Below are positions 1 to 10,788 of a stretch of DNA of 64,000 nt, one piece after another. Origin of the DNA: Pseudoips prasinana (taxonomy: Eukaryota > Arthropoda > Insecta > Lepidoptera > Nolidae); contig OX621242.1 in the NCBI GenBank assembly GCA_951640165.1, positions 17,849,501 through 17,913,500 on the forward strand, written 5' to 3'. The translations under genes were made by a program, and so were the position numbers. Below the pieces are notes generated by a model, which did not search any database, was not told the origin of the DNA, and was given only the letters and a program-made list of their open reading frames with translations. The stretch's first letter is position 1. Every line of letters starts with the position of its first letter.

Positions 1-42
1 CCAGCAGTGGACGTCTTTCGGCTGATATGATGATGATGATCA
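1..42 (+). repeat. 3' tail of an RTE-type LINE or RTE-tailed SINE
   Basis: The window opens inside a repeat. The text CCAGCAGTGGACGT, then GGCTGATATGATGATGATGAT, is the 3' end shared by lepidopteran RTE-like endonuclease/reverse transcriptase elements and the SINEs that borrow their tail. The ATG-repeat tail marks the 3' end on the plus strand; the body lies outside the window. The same tail type recurs near 12870, 52350 and 62010. Confidence 0.6.
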
Positions 43-412
43 AATTCGTGATAATTTGATGTAGGTGACAACAATCGAACACATCACAGAGCGCCCAGTA
101 CCCAGAATAACCAAATGAACCATATTAATTGAATTAGCTATTTGAGAACTGTTTTAGAGCGTGCATTAAAATCTGTGAATGCCTATAATTTCTAATTCTG
201 TTCTGCTATGAAAATACAACGACATTTTGCGACTTTTATGAGTGGTTCTTAAAATTTTATGTCATTTGACGGTGCGCCAAATGGAACTTGCAGTTAGCTC
301 TATTCTTACCCTTATTTTCTCTTAAATTTCAAATAATCCTAAATTCATTAAATTGTCGTTCTAAAATAAAATCATATGATAGACAAATTAATGTGTAGTG
401 TAGACAATATCA
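43..412. other. No feature recognised
   Basis: AT-rich DNA. I see no convincing reading frame, tRNA-like head or terminal inverted repeat. Confidence 0.4.
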
Positions 413-414
413 GA

Positions 415-551
415 GGTACAGACGCCAGCACATCCAGCAACTCCAATCTGTCAAATTTCTTTTATAGATTTTCAACTTTAACACAAAAGCATAAGGTTCA
501 CTTTCAATTGGGAAAATTGGACAGATTGGGGTTGTCCTGGCGTCTGTACCT
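415..551. mobile_element. MITE-1 copy 1, short palindromic element
   Basis: A 137-bp inverted-repeat element. It starts GGTACAGACGCCAGCACATC and ends with the reverse complement ending GGCGTCTGTACC. The arms also contain the mirrored CAATCTGTCAAATTTC block and the centre is AT-rich. Further copies are at 28596, 44968 and 53096. It carries no coding capacity, so it would need a transposase from elsewhere. Confidence 0.7.
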
Positions 552-552
552 A

Positions 553-1106
553 TATAAATCCAATAAAATCGTAAAAATATACCTATTCAAAAAGAAGGAA
601 CAATTCTTTCTCTATTAATACTTTATATTATAAGTTAATGTTTATGTTACAATAATTCTCGTTTCCGGAGCCGCGCTCGACAATCCAACACCCTAATTCT
701 TAAGCGGCCGAATATGTTCGTATTGTGATGCTCATAGAACTTCATTTAAAACTAAAATTGTTAAGTTCGATAGGCCATTTAAGTCCTACATTCATCATTA
801 TCGTTATCGGTTTGAGTGATGCAGTTCCGAGTGGGGTCGCTTTGCAGGCCGTCAGATTATTCACGGGACGTGCACCCATATGTATATGTAATTTTACACT
901 ACTAACTCTTATTCTATTGTCTGTAACGGTTGCACTTAATTTATTAACAAGTGTATAATGTCGTACTAATCTAGTAGGTAATCAGTTGCTAGGTCTCAAA
1001 AAAGCTATTAAATTTATTTTAATTTGATTCTTTACATATTTTTGTTCACTGCTATTTAATAATAACTACATAGGTTTTATTTTGTCAACATTAATTTTCG
1101 GCTCTA
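553..1106. other. No feature recognised
   Basis: AT-rich sequence without a recognisable gene or repeat boundary. Short frames here have no composition or motif that suggests coding. Confidence 0.4.
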
Positions 1107-1314
1107 GAAGGAAATGGCGAAACTGCAGTAAAACAGTGGCAGTCAGCGGGGTACATAACACGTAGAACCAATAGCCAGTGTGGCAGAAAGGTTCTGGAGT
1201 AGTGATCACGAAATAGCAGACGCAGCGTGAGCAGGCCCCGAACAACTGATAATGATCTAGTAGCGCAAGACTAGCCACTGTGGAGATCATTGGGAGATGG
1301 ATTTAGTCCTTAGT
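1107..1314 (+). pseudogene. C-terminal remnant of an RTE-like reverse transcriptase ORF
   Basis: One plus-strand frame, from about 1139, reads as the decayed C-terminus of an RTE-like endonuclease-reverse transcriptase: WQSAGYITRRTN, then GRKVLE, SRRSVSRPRT, DNDLVAQD and LWRSLGDGFSP. That order of blocks is characteristic of the last ~70 residues of these polyproteins. At least three stop codons interrupt it: two adjacent ones after VLE and one after VAQD. No reverse transcriptase core is present, so this is a 5'-truncated dead copy. The assignment rests on recalled family motifs and would need a protein search. Confidence 0.55.
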
Positions 1315-1539
1315 TTTTCGGTCGACATCGAAGGAAGTGGCTTTAGTTTCGTTTAGAAATAAAGATCTTTCAATGTTATCATAAACCATAACGGTTCTAT
1401 CTATATGGTGTCTAACAATTTATCATATATGTACATTACCTACTATGTATAATATTAATAACAGCGGAGGTCGAGAAATTAAGCCACTTTCACATTCATG
1501 ACAATCTTGAAAAGTCAGCCTATCCGTTTTTTAAAACCG

Positions 1540-1605
1540 GTAGCTCACTAGCGACCCTCTGGTGTTGCGAGTGTCGATGGGTGGGCGGCGGTGATTACAC
1601 GTGAT
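1540..1605 (-). repeat. Fragment of the repeat seen at 43655
   Basis: The minus strand contains GATCACC-like and CACTCGCAACACCAGAGGG blocks that match the plus strand at 43700-43745. It is a short piece of a dispersed repeat with no coding content. Confidence 0.4.
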
Positions 1606-3427
1606 TAGGTGACGAATTCGGACATATTACGTCATTCTTGTGGTATTAAATACTTATTTTCTAATTGCTACTATTCATTGTATTGATTTTTTGTATAATT
1701 AATTTAATATATCTTCGTACGTCATTGTCATGGGTCAGATTGTCCTTTTTAATCTCAGGGTCAACACAACCAGCCCTATGGTAACTCATACCAGAGGCTA
1801 CAACTATAACTTGCCTCTGGAGTAGTCTGATATAGTATGGAGGATAGCCTTCAAGTCCCTTCGAAATTATTCAAGAAGGGATTTCTTCCTTGGTTTATAT
1901 AGATTCACGGCTGTCACATTCAAAATTGGTCATAATCTGGGACAATAGTAGTAAGATATAGCCAGAGGTCTTTTGTATTGTCTTCTCGTTGTTAAGATTT
2001 ATTTTTGGTGTAAACAGTACTGTTAATTCTTATGTTTTAAGCGTAATTAAGCCTGATGGCCTACCGAATTACGCTTGTTTTATAGTTATCAAATGTGATG
2101 ATAAAGTCGTAGTACCACCAAAATACTTGGTGACAGTGGTGGACACAAGGTTGAAATGCCCCTAATTCTTAGAAATGTAGGCTAAAAGAGTAATAATACA
2201 CGGTCAGCTAGACAGTAATATGGCATGGCAGACTCACTAATTCACAAGTCAACCCAAATGGCATTATTACGACGTTACGGCTTGAAGGGCAGGGACAACG
2301 GTTAGTTACGTGTCGGAATATATGTTTATGTAGATATGTATATGAAACAATGTAGTTGTATATGTGGCCTATCATTTTGACACATTAACACTGAAGGTGG
2401 GTACATCTAAATATTAGTGTATAAATGGGGTATTATAATATGTTTACTTCCTATTAGGTAGTAGTAACTGTAATCTGTATTCATCGACGACGACGATGCG
2501 ATTAGAGATTTCATGGCATGCAATAAAAGAGGAAGGTACCTATAAGATTATATATGTGCATCATTGCCTTGTTGATATAATATACAACAACATAAAATGG
2601 GTACTATTCTTGGATCTGGTTCTAAAGAGCCTATTAGGATGCCGCAAATATGAATTCGAAAAGCCGTTTGCAGTCTAAAGTCAGGATACTATTACATTCT
2701 CATTCCTTGAAACGATCGACAACTGACTGCACGGCTGCTTGAGACCCAGTCTAAAAGCCGACCTAGACCGGTATACTCATCTCGGCGTATTCAGGGTCTA
2801 CATTCGCTAAAAAGTTCTCATAGCTGTATTACTCCTGGCTCCATGATCTGATCGTTGGCAAAATTGTGGTTAATTTGTAAAACGGATGGTATACTGAATG
2901 TTCCATAACAATGTCGTTAAAAGTTAAATGATCGTCTCATCTGGAGCCATGCTTGACCCCAAGTTCTGGTCATGGTAAACATTTTGTTTTACAACAGGAC
3001 TGAATTCTCCGAAGTTTTTATTTGATGTCGTTTTGTCTGGTACCAGTTCTAGTATTAGGTACAGTCAAGGATGTGTTACATTTGTTATACCTACTTAATA
3101 TGTATTGTTGTCGATTACGACCAAAAACATTCGAATCTAAAGTTAATTTTGGCTCCTATAATTGAGTTTTTTAGTGTAATTCAACGTATATACAACGACT
3201 CATGTCAACGCTGTTAAGAGCTATTGAATTTTCTCACTTGGGGCCCCTCGTGCCTCATCTAAAGGTTAATTTCAAGTAGTTTCAGCTAAAGATTAAATAT
3301 AACTCTTTTTAGAATCATACTTGGCTCCATCATAAAGTCTTTGTCAAAATTATATTTGTTTAAGTAAACAAACCAGAGGACCGGTTTCTTTTATAATAAA
3401 AATAAATATCTAGGGGACAATGTCACA
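1606..3427. other. Unexplained AT-rich stretch
   Basis: About 1.8 kb with no gene, RNA gene or transposon end that I can support. A small hairpin with 10-bp arms (AAGCGTAATT/AATTACGCTT) sits near 2039-2077. A 60-codon frame from 2496 has no recognisable features. Confidence 0.4.
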
Positions 3428-3570
3428 CAGATCATCCTAGCCCCAAACTAAGCAAAGCTTGTACTATGGGTACCAGGAGACGATATACATACCTATATAG
3501 ATAGATAAATACTTAAATACGTAGAAAACATCCATGACTCAGAAACAAATGTTCGTGCTCATCATAATAC
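3428..3570 (-). repeat. Degenerate SINE-1 fragment
   Basis: Contains CCCCAAACTAAGCAAAGCTT, then GACTCAGAAACAAATGTTC and CATGCA-like text. This is the minus-strand order of the body of the tRNA-derived SINE-1 family, best seen at 49871-50105. The tRNA-like head is not recognisable. Confidence 0.5.
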
Positions 3571-3873
3571 AGCATAATGCAAAATATATATCATGATTAA
3601 AAAGGAAATCAATATTATAATGCAATTGGTAACTTACTGTTATGTAAATTTAAAAAATATGTTGCCTTTAAAATACCGTTACAATTAAAAATATTTTTTG
3701 CACCCATTCAGCCTATCTAATGCACTTAGCGACTCCATTAACCTTTTGACCGCCACAGTCGGCTTTAGATGACAAACCAAAATGTGCCCAAAACGCCACG
3801 GTCACGACTATGTATTCCCTACCGCTAAAGCTGCCATGATTTCCACGTATACTAGTAAAAAAAATATACTTAA

Positions 3874-5165
3874 TATTAGGTCTTTACCTATGAAATTGCC
3901 GTTCTGCAGTACTGGCCATTTCAAATCAAAATAATTTTTGTTTGGCTAAGAATTCTAATTTCAAATTAATTTTATTTTAAAAACATGGATTCTTTTTTCC
4001 AAAAGTAGTCATTTCTTTATTGATTAGTGTTACATTTTCATCGCATTTCAATCTTTTTCGTCATCAGGGATACGTTAAAAATTCGAGTAATTATGGAATA
4101 TGAGTACCGTCGTGGCAGCAACGCGGCACAAGCGGCACGCAACATCAACGACGTTTACGGGGCTAACACTACAAACCAACGCACCACCTGTTATTGGTTT
4201 GCTCGCTTCCGTTCTGGAAATTTCGACCTGAAAAATGAACCTCGCGGTCGTCCGAAGACTTTGGTCGACAATGACGAATTAAAGGCGGTTGTGGAAGCTG
4301 ATGATACACAATCTACGGCTGAATTAGCAGCAGCTTTCGACGTTAGCGTCAAAACAATATTGGTCCATTTGCGTCAAATTGGCAAGGTAAAAAAGCTTGA
4401 CAAATGGGTGCCCCACGAACTCAATGATCGCCAGCGCGAAGTACGCGTCGAGACGTGCCTTGCACTGCTCAACAGACACACAAATGAAGGAATTTTGAAC
4501 CGCATTGTTACCTGCGATGAAAAATGGATTCTGTTTGATAACCGCAAGCGCTCAGCAAGTTGGTTGGATCCTGGTTCAGCACCTAAACAATGCCCTAAAC
4601 GAAAACTTACCCCTAGAAAAGTGATGGTCACTGTTTGGTGGTCTAGCGCCGGTGTGATTCATCACAGCTTCTTACCAAACGGGGTGAGCATTACTGCAGA
4701 TGTGTACTGTGAAGAACTGAGCACAATGATGGAGAAGCTGGCGCATCTCCAACCAGCATTGGTCAATCGCTCGTCTCCGCTTCTCCTGCACGACAACGCG
4801 CGACCTCATACTGCACAGCAGACGGTCTCCAAGTTGCAAGAACTGGGGTTGGAAGCTCTCCGTCATCCGCCCTACTCACCAGACCTTGCGCCTACAGACT
4901 ACTACTTTTTCCAGAATTTGGATAACTTCTTGGCGGGAAAAAAATTCAATACCCGAGAGGCAGTACAAAATGCCTTTGAAGAATTTGTTGCCTCCCGTCC
5001 AGCTGATTTCTTTAAGAAGGGCATCAATAAACTGCCACTGCGATGGCAAAGATGCATTGATTGCATGGGTGATTACTTCGATTAATACAAATAAAAAAAT
5101 TCATGAAAAAAATTCGTTTAAATTTTTTCATACAAAACGGCAATTTCATAGGTAAAGACCTATTA
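3874..5165 (+). mobile_element. Complete mariner element (DD34D, cecropia-like)
   Basis: A 1288-bp mariner spans 3876-5163. The 28-bp terminal inverted repeats are at 3876-3903 (TTAGGTCTTTACCTATG...) and 5136-5163 and differ only at the outermost base. TA dinucleotides at 3874-3875 and 5164-5165 are the expected target duplication. One transposase frame fills the inside. Length, TIRs and TSD all fit the mariner family. The very low divergence between the two TIRs suggests a young insertion. Confidence 0.9.
4093..5085 (+). CDS. mariner transposase, intact frame
   Basis: A cut-and-paste DNA transposase that would bind the element's TIRs and insert at TA. The frame is open from 4027, but the first ATG is 4093, giving 330 residues. 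Counting from 4027, an N-terminal helix-turn-helix region is followed by the mariner signature WVPHEL (127-132). The catalytic triad is D164 (CDEKW), D256 (HDNARPH) and D291 (YSPDLAPTD), with exactly 34 residues between the last two, so DD34D. The wording resembles the cecropia subfamily, which includes Hsmar1. No stop or frameshift is seen. One oddity: homology to related transposases seems to begin upstream of 4093, within the first helix-turn-helix. The ATG there is missing; AGG at 4066-4068 is a candidate lost start. The ATG-initiated protein may therefore lack part of its DNA-binding domain. Confidence 0.88.
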   Translation: MEYEYRRGSNAAQAARNINDVYGANTTNQRTTCYWFARFRSGNFDLKNEPRGRPKTLVDNDELKAVVEADDTQSTAELAAAFDVSVKTILVHLRQIGKVKKLDKWVPHELNDRQREVRVETCLALLNRHTNEGILNRIVTCDEKWILFDNRKRSASWLDPGSAPKQCPKRKLTPRKVMVTVWWSSAGVIHHSFLPNGVSITADVYCEELSTMMEKLAHLQPALVNRSSPLLLHDNARPHTAQQTVSKLQELGLEALRHPPYSPDLAPTDYYFFQNLDNFLAGKKFNTREAVQNAFEEFVASRPADFFKKGINKLPLRWQRCIDCMGDYFD

Positions 5166-5245
5166 TAAAAATCCACAAGGCTTATACATTCTGTTCTTGT
5201 AAACATTTAAATACAAGTTACAACTATTTGTTACACAACTGTAAA

Positions 5246-5604
5246 TGTGTCCTCCTAGCCGAATTTAGGCCACGGCGGCCAGTCTCAACAGAGATTAGCC
5301 ATCTGCGCGGGACGTGCTCAAGTGTGTGAGCAAACACAGGAGCACTTTCTATTCCATCACTCTCATGATCCGATGGGACGCCTATGCGACACGACCGGAA
5401 AGAGGTCAGGTACAGGACCGACGGCTTTACGTGCTCTCCGAGGCACGGGGGTATAATACCGCCAACTCCCAGACTTCGGGCTGATGCTGAGAATTTATTC
5501 TTTTTACAGAAAAGTCCCAAAATCACTTTTTGGCCCGACCCGGGATTTGAACCCAGGACCTCGTTCTCTGCGGGTGAACACGCTACCGCTAGACCAACGA
5601 GGCA
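5246..5604 (-). mobile_element. SINE-2, full-length tRNA-derived copy
   Basis: On the minus strand the element starts GCCTCGTTGGTCTAGCGG (A-box-like), followed by GGTTCAAATCCCGGGTC (B-box), a tRNA-like RNA polymerase III promoter. A unique body of about 290 bp follows, including CAGCCCGAAGTCTGGGAG and GCACGTAAAGCCGTCGG. It ends near TCGGCTAGGAGGACAC. Other copies: 15948, 18615 and 48322. It codes for nothing and would be mobilised by a LINE. Confidence 0.75.
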
Positions 5605-5606
5605 GT

Positions 5607-6247
5607 AAAGTTAAGTATCCCTAAAGGCGAATAAGGAGAATAAAAGCATCTATTACTATTAGGCGCATTTTCTCTTATTTTTTGTATCACTGCGATGTCC
5701 AACGTCTTTTGTTATTGATCACTTAACTCAAAAGGACACTAATGGGATAAGAGCTTTTGAAGTGGAAATATAAGAAGCTATGGGAAGGCAATAAATTGTG
5801 GGTTAAATGGTGAACCTTTCGGATCGCAATAAGGGCCCTGTTGCCAGGCTCGCCACCCTTCATAATATTGATTATCCTTCTCGACCTATCGAATTAGAAC
5901 TTTGTCTAAAAATTTGGAGAGTAACGTCTACTTTATCAAATATTCCTCTTTTATACAGGGTATTAGGTGATAAGTGTATTCCTTCTTACAACCTAATCAA
6001 AATAGTTTTAAGAAATAAACAAATAAAAAAAGTTTTAAAATCAGTGCATCAATCGCTAGTATTAACATCGCTATATCTTATCGGCATTGTTTTGTGATTA
6101 ACAACAATTGAACAAATAAAAACGTTATAATTATAACAACCAATTACAAATAAATTCACTAAAATATACGTTTTCAATAAAAGCATTCAAATTAAAGTAA
6201 AAATAAATATGGATAAATTTGATATAGAACGGAGATTCTATTTTTAT
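5607..6247. other. No gene recognised
   Basis: A 96-codon frame at 5807-6097 has no recognisable domain and AT-rich random-looking composition. I do not call it a gene. The rest is AT-rich filler. Confidence 0.35.
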
Positions 6248-6422
6248 ACTAGCTGTGCCCCGCGGTTTGACCCGCATTAAACTGTATCAATTATAGCCTT
6301 TGTGTTAATCCAGGGTATCAGCTAGCTCCATACCAAATTTTATTAAAATCGCTCCAGCCGTTTAGACGTGAAGAAGTAACAAACATACACACTCACAAAC
6401 TTTTACCTTTATTAGTAGGATA
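6248..6422 (+). repeat. R-repeat copy 1
   Basis: Starts ACTAGCTGTGCCCCGCGG and continues through CTCCATACCAAATTTTATT and TTTAGACGTGAAGAAGTAAC to a tail like CTTTTACCTTTATTAGTAG. This short repeat with a fixed 5' start is extremely common in lepidopteran DNA. Copies in the window share both ends. I cannot assign it to a class. Confidence 0.7.
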
Positions 6423-6774
6423 ATTAAAATAATTGCTTTTAATACCTTTTCGGGCAGTTAATGTAAGCTTTGGTACAAACAGACGGTCCTTGAAATATAT
6501 GCATAACATCAAAACCAACTAAGGTAAGCCAACGAATAAATGGTAATCCTTGGATTTACGTTGTTATACTATTTAATACACGTGACATATTATACAGAGA
6601 AATGTATTTATGACCAGATACGACGTGAAAAATACTTTTATAATAAATGATATGAAAGATTATTAGAAATTATTATGTTATAATTTGTAATGTAGACATT
6701 TAATATTGATATACGAACATAGTTATAAGTTTAATTTACTAGCAATATATGGAGTATTTATGAATCCGAAACAA

Positions 6775-9700
6775 ATGAATAATAATAATAATAATAACGG
6801 GCACAAAAAAGACCTCCGGATTCGTCGCTAAGCTCCGCCTCGCAGGTACCTCCAGGATCAAGTGTTGCGGCTCCTGCAGCTGCGTCGAGTTCCAGCGACG
6901 AATATTTCCCTCTACCGTCGTCGCTACCACCAACACGGCGTCGGAGAGGCCGGCCGCCAGGCAGCTTGGGACCAACGGGGCAACCGGCCTCGAATAGGGT
7001 CCCCGCTCCCGGTGGTAAAGTGCCGCGCATGAGATGGTCTCAGCAAATGAATGAGAATGCCATGCGCGCCTTTTACGGAGCTACAGAGGTAGGAACTAAC
7101 CTTACAGCGTACCGTGGACGAATGCTTGCTTTCTTCCAGGTTCTTGAACCAACCGTCAACGTTTCCGCGCAACGACTATCGGATCAGGTGCGGGTTATCC
7201 AACGTGGACAAATGTTGAATGACTCCGTACTTGAGCAAATTCGTTTGGAAGTGCAATGTACCCGTGTCACCCCTGTCTCACCGTCTGCTACATTACCTAC
7301 AGTGCAAACACAGGAAGTTACTTCGGGTCCCGTAACACCTAGGACCAATGATGTGGACATAGATGACACGGCTACTGTTGTAAGTACTCAGTATAACGAT
7401 TTTGTGAGGAGCACTTTGGAAGACGTGGTTCGCGATTACCGATCCGTACCTATACATCTTAAACCACGCTTAACTCGGTTACCCATGCACAAAAAAAACA
7501 AAGCCCTGGTGTGTGCCCTCGACTCAATTCTGTCCCCATATTTCGACAACTGTGTATCTCTTGAAGACGCACACTCACTAATGTACTGTGGAGCTATTGC
7601 TGCTTGCCGTTTAGCCCACGTGAAACTGCCGAGTTATAATTCGGGTACACAAACCAGATTCATTGTACCGGCATGGCAGAGCAGAATTGAGCGTCGTATC
7701 GACCACGCTAGGGTTCTTGTTGGTAAACTCATTTCCTTCAGAGAAGGTACCATACGCCCAAGAGTAATTCGTTTTGTTAAACAAGCATTCTTTGGGACAG
7801 GAATTTCTGCCCCAGGTTATAACATATCCAATGTCACAGAACGCATCGATTTCTGGAAGCAAAAGATTTGTGCATGGGCAAGTCGTATTAAACGGTATAA
7901 AAAACGTTCGGAGCGTTATAATCAGAACCACATGTTCCAAAGGAACGAAAAATGGGTCTACAGAAACTGGGAGCAATCACATCAAGCAGTAGATGGATGC
8001 TCACCAGATGCGGAAATGATATCTACATTTTGGCGCAGTATTTGGTCAGTACCCGTCTCCTACTCCGAAGGTGACTGGATACAGGACGTTGAGCGAACAT
8101 GTGAACCAATAAAAGAAATGGATAATATAAACATACACCAAGAAGACGTAACCAGTGCAGTCCGTCTTATGTCTAACTGGAAGGCACCAGGATCAGATGG
8201 ACTGCATAATTTTTGGATTAAATGGTTACGTAGCTCACATGCCCGCTTAGCGTCCCTTTTCCAGGAAGCCTTGCAGTCAAGATTGCTCCCAGAGTTTATG
8301 ACACTAGGCGTAACCCATTTGCTCTTTAAATCTGGAAGTTCCGTGGATCCCAAAAACTATAGACCGATAACTTGTCTCCCTACAATGTATAAATTACTTA
8401 CATCTATTATAAAAACAAAAATCACGAGACACGTAGAATCTAATACAATAATGTCTATCTCACAAAATGGTTGTCGCAATGGGGCCCGCGGTACAAAAGA
8501 GCTTCTCCTCATAGATATGACCATTAACCAGCAGGTTCGTCGAAATCGAAGAAATTTGTTGACATGCTGGATAGACTATAAAAAGGCCTATGACTCTGTG
8601 CCGCATGCATGGCTGATGAGGGTACTGGAGTTGTATAAAATAAATACAACTCTACGTGCCTTCCTTATGTCATGTATGGGGCACTGGAGAACAGTCCTTC
8701 TCTGTCCAGGGTCTCAACAAGTACTTGGTAGCGGCGAACCTATTAGGGTACAGCGAGGAATATTCCAGGGTGATAGTTTAAGTTCACTATGGTTCTGCCT
8801 AGCCTTGAATCCCTTAAGCACATTGCTTGAGAATTCAGGATTAGGCTATCGGTTGCGCAGAGGAGGTCAAATCATATCACACTTGTTCTACATGGATGAC
8901 CTAAAAATATTTGCTTCTACCAACTCTCAATTGACAGGTTTACTAAAGGTTACTGAAAATTTTAGTAACTCTATCAGGATGGAGTTTGGTATTGACAAGT
9001 GTGCGGTCATGCATGTAGAACATGGGCACATAATGCAATCTGAAGGAATTCAACTTTCAGATTCCATTCACCTTAGGTCCCTCTGCGAGACCGAGACTTA
9101 TAGATACTTGGGTATGACGGAGGCATTGGGCATCAATGATACTGATGTAAAACAGTCATTGCGGGAACGCTTTCTATCCCGCCTTAAAAAAGTTCTGAAA
9201 AGTCTTTTAACAGGTGGAAACAAGGTGCGTGCCTTCAATGGCTGGGTTATGCCAGTGTTGATGTACTCCTTCGGCATACTCAAGTGGACCCAAGCTGAAT
9301 TAGAAACCCTGGATCGGACGGTCCGTCTACTGTTAACTTCATACCGCATGCATCATCCTCGTTCATCGGTGATGAGGCTGTACATCCCGCGGAAGTGTGG
9401 GGGTCGAGGCTTTTTAAACGCCAAGAACCTACATAACCGCGAGGTGTGTAGCCTCAGGGAGTACTTTCTCCGCACTGCTGTCACGGGGGGTATGCATGCG
9501 GAGGTGGTTGCTGTAGATAAAGGCCTAACCCCGCTGTCAATTGCAAAAGGAAACTGGCGTAAACCTGTGGTACTTAGCACTGATGAACGCAGGGCAGTGT
9601 GGCAGGGCAAGGAGTTACATGGCAGGTTTTATCGTGCTCTTCACGCACCCGATGTGGATCTGCTTGCATCTGTGGCTTGGCTACGAAGCGGTGAACTATT

Positions 9701-10510
9701 TGCTGAGACTGAGGGTTTTGTCTGTGCAATTATGGATGAAGTTATGATGACGAGAAACTACCGGAGATATATTCTAAAAGATGGCACAAACGATGTTTGT
9801 CGAGCATGTCATCGCCCCGGTGAATCCCTCAGACATATTGTCTCCGGTTGTTCTCGACTAGCAAATGGTGAATATTTGCACAGACACAACCTCGTAGCCA
9901 GGATTATTCATCAACAACTTGCTCTGCGACATGGCCTTGTAGCTTCAGAGGTGCCTTATTACAGGTATGCACCTGCGCCAGTTCTGGATAATGGTACTAT
10001 CACGTTATACTGGGATCGATCTATCATTACAGACAGGACTGTGATTGCCAACAAACCTGATATTGTAATGATAGATCGACAAAAACGCTGCACAGTGATG
10101 GTTGATGTTACCATCCCGCATGATGAAAATCTTCTGAAGGCTGAAAAAGAAAAAGAAATTCAATATTTGGATCTTGCGCGGGAGATTGTCAGCATGTGGG
10201 ATGTTGACTCAGCTATCATTGTACCGATAGTCGTTTCTGCTAATGGATTAATAGCAAAGAGCCTCGAAAAACACCTAAAGAGGCTGACGCTAGGCGGTTG
10301 GGTCAAGAACAAAATCCAAAAAGCGGTGCTTTTGGACACGGCTCGCATTGTCAGGAGGTTCCTGTCTCTAGAGTCGTAACCTCCGGTAGCATAGACCCTG
10401 TTCCTGCTGCCGGTTGCAAATCCTATTTTTTATATTTTAAAATGTATATTTCTGTTTTTTATATATTTTAAAATGTATTTAATAAGAAATATATATGAAT
10501 AAATGATAAT
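6775..10510 (+). mobile_element. Dong/R4-like non-LTR retrotransposon in a TAA microsatellite
   Basis: The element lies between an AAT/TAA microsatellite (about 6776-6797) and a second AAT-rich patch (about 10492-10515). That fits the known preference of Dong elements of the R4 clade for TAA repeats. One long frame starts directly after the microsatellite and ends at 10379. It is followed by a short AT-rich 3' UTR containing two near-repeats of TATATTTTAAAATGTAT. There is no APE endonuclease and no separate ORF1, as expected for the early-branching restriction-like-endonuclease LINEs. Confidence 0.8.
6798..10379 (+). CDS. Dong/R4-type polyprotein: DNA-binding N-terminus, RT, CCHC, restriction-like endonuclease
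   Basis: Nicks target DNA and copies its own RNA there by target-primed reverse transcription. The frame is open from the end of the TAA repeat; the first ATG is 7029. Numbered from codon 6966: upstream TRRRRGRPPG resembles an AT-hook; RMRWSQQMNENAMRAFYG (21-38) resembles the Myb-like start of R4-clade proteins. RT motifs: YRPITCLP (465-472), D537 in CWIDYKKAYD, FQGDSLSS (600-607) and FYMDD (641-645). Zinc motif: C945, C948, H957, C962. Endonuclease: KPD (D1032) and VMVDVT (D1047), followed by KEKE. No stop or frameshift interrupts it and all catalytic residues I know are present, so it may be functional. The AUG at 7029 falls inside the Myb-like motif, so either the 5' end is truncated or initiation is non-AUG. 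Confidence 0.85.
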   Translation, partial: RAQKRPPDSSLSSASQVPPGSSVAAPAAASSSSDEYFPLPSSLPPTRRRRGRPPGSLGPTGQPASNRVPAPGGKVPRMRWSQQMNENAMRAFYGATEVGTNLTAYRGRMLAFFQVLEPTVNVSAQRLSDQVRVIQRGQMLNDSVLEQIRLEVQCTRVTPVSPSATLPTVQTQEVTSGPVTPRTNDVDIDDTATVVSTQYNDFVRSTLEDVVRDYRSVPIHLKPRLTRLPMHKKNKALVCALDSILSPYFDNCVSLEDAHSLMYCGAIAACRLAHVKLPSYNSGTQTRFIVPAWQSRIERRIDHARVLVGKLISFREGTIRPRVIRFVKQAFFGTGISAPGYNISNVTERIDFWKQKICAWASRIKRYKKRSERYNQNHMFQRNEKWVYRNWEQSHQAVDGCSPDAEMISTFWRSIWSVPVSYSEGDWIQDVERTCEPIKEMDNINIHQEDVTSAVRLMSNWKAPGSDGLHNFWIKWLRSSHARLASLFQEALQSRLLPEFMTLGVTHLLFKSGSSVDPKNYRPITCLPTMYKLLTSIIKTKITRHVESNTIMSISQNGCRNGARGTKELLLIDMTINQQVRRNRRNLLTCWIDYKKAYDSVPHAWLMRVLELYKINTTLRAFLMSCMGHWRTVLLCPGSQQVLGSGEPIRVQRGIFQGDSLSSLWFCLALNPLSTLLENSGLGYRLRRGGQIISHLFYMDDLKIFASTNSQLTGLLKVTENFSNSIRMEFGIDKCAVMHVEHGHIMQSEGIQLSDSIHLRSLCETETYRYLGMTEALGINDTDVKQSLRERFLSRLKKVLKSLLTGGNKVRAFNGWVMPVLMYSFGILKWTQAELETLDRTVRLLLTSYRMHHPRSSVMRLYIPRKCGGRGFLNAKNLHNREVCSLREYFLRTAVTGGMHAEVVAVDKGLTPLSIAKGNWRKPVVLSTDERRAVWQGKELHGRFYRALHAPDVDLLASVAWLRSGELFAETEGFVCAIMDEVMMTRNYRRYILKDGTNDVCRACHRPGESLRHIVSGCSRLANGEYLHRHNLVARIIHQQLALRHGLVASEVPYYRYAPAPVLDNGTITLYWDRSIITDRTVIANKPDIVMIDRQKRCTVMVDVTIPHDENLLKAEKEKEIQYLDLAREIVSMWDVDSAIIVPIVVSANGLIAKSLEKHLKRLTLGGWVKNKIQKAVLLDTARIVRRFLSLES

Positions 10511-10788
10511 AATAAAATTTATTGTTTGGAGGATTGGACGATTCTGCCAACGAACTACTCTGCCAAAAAATAAAATAATTGCTTTTATTGAATAAAACTA
10601 CTTTTACTTTTGTATTTTGGTGCACCTAAGACGTTCATCTTTTGTTTTTCTTTACCTTTAAGTCGCAATTCAGGGAGACAAAACACATACAGATTCAGAA
10701 CAATCGCTAGATAAATAGATGAAAAAAATTAAAAACTTGAGAGGTATCAAGGGACACCCGGATGGAACGAAGTTATTTCTTATTATTT

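Noticed and set aside
4027..4092. Start of the mariner CDS at 4027
   Set aside because: The codon there is GTG. The residues up to 4092 may be part of the ancestral protein, but no AUG supports initiation.
5807..6097. Small host gene of 96 codons
   Set aside because: No domain, no codon-use signal, no splice context and an AT-rich tail.
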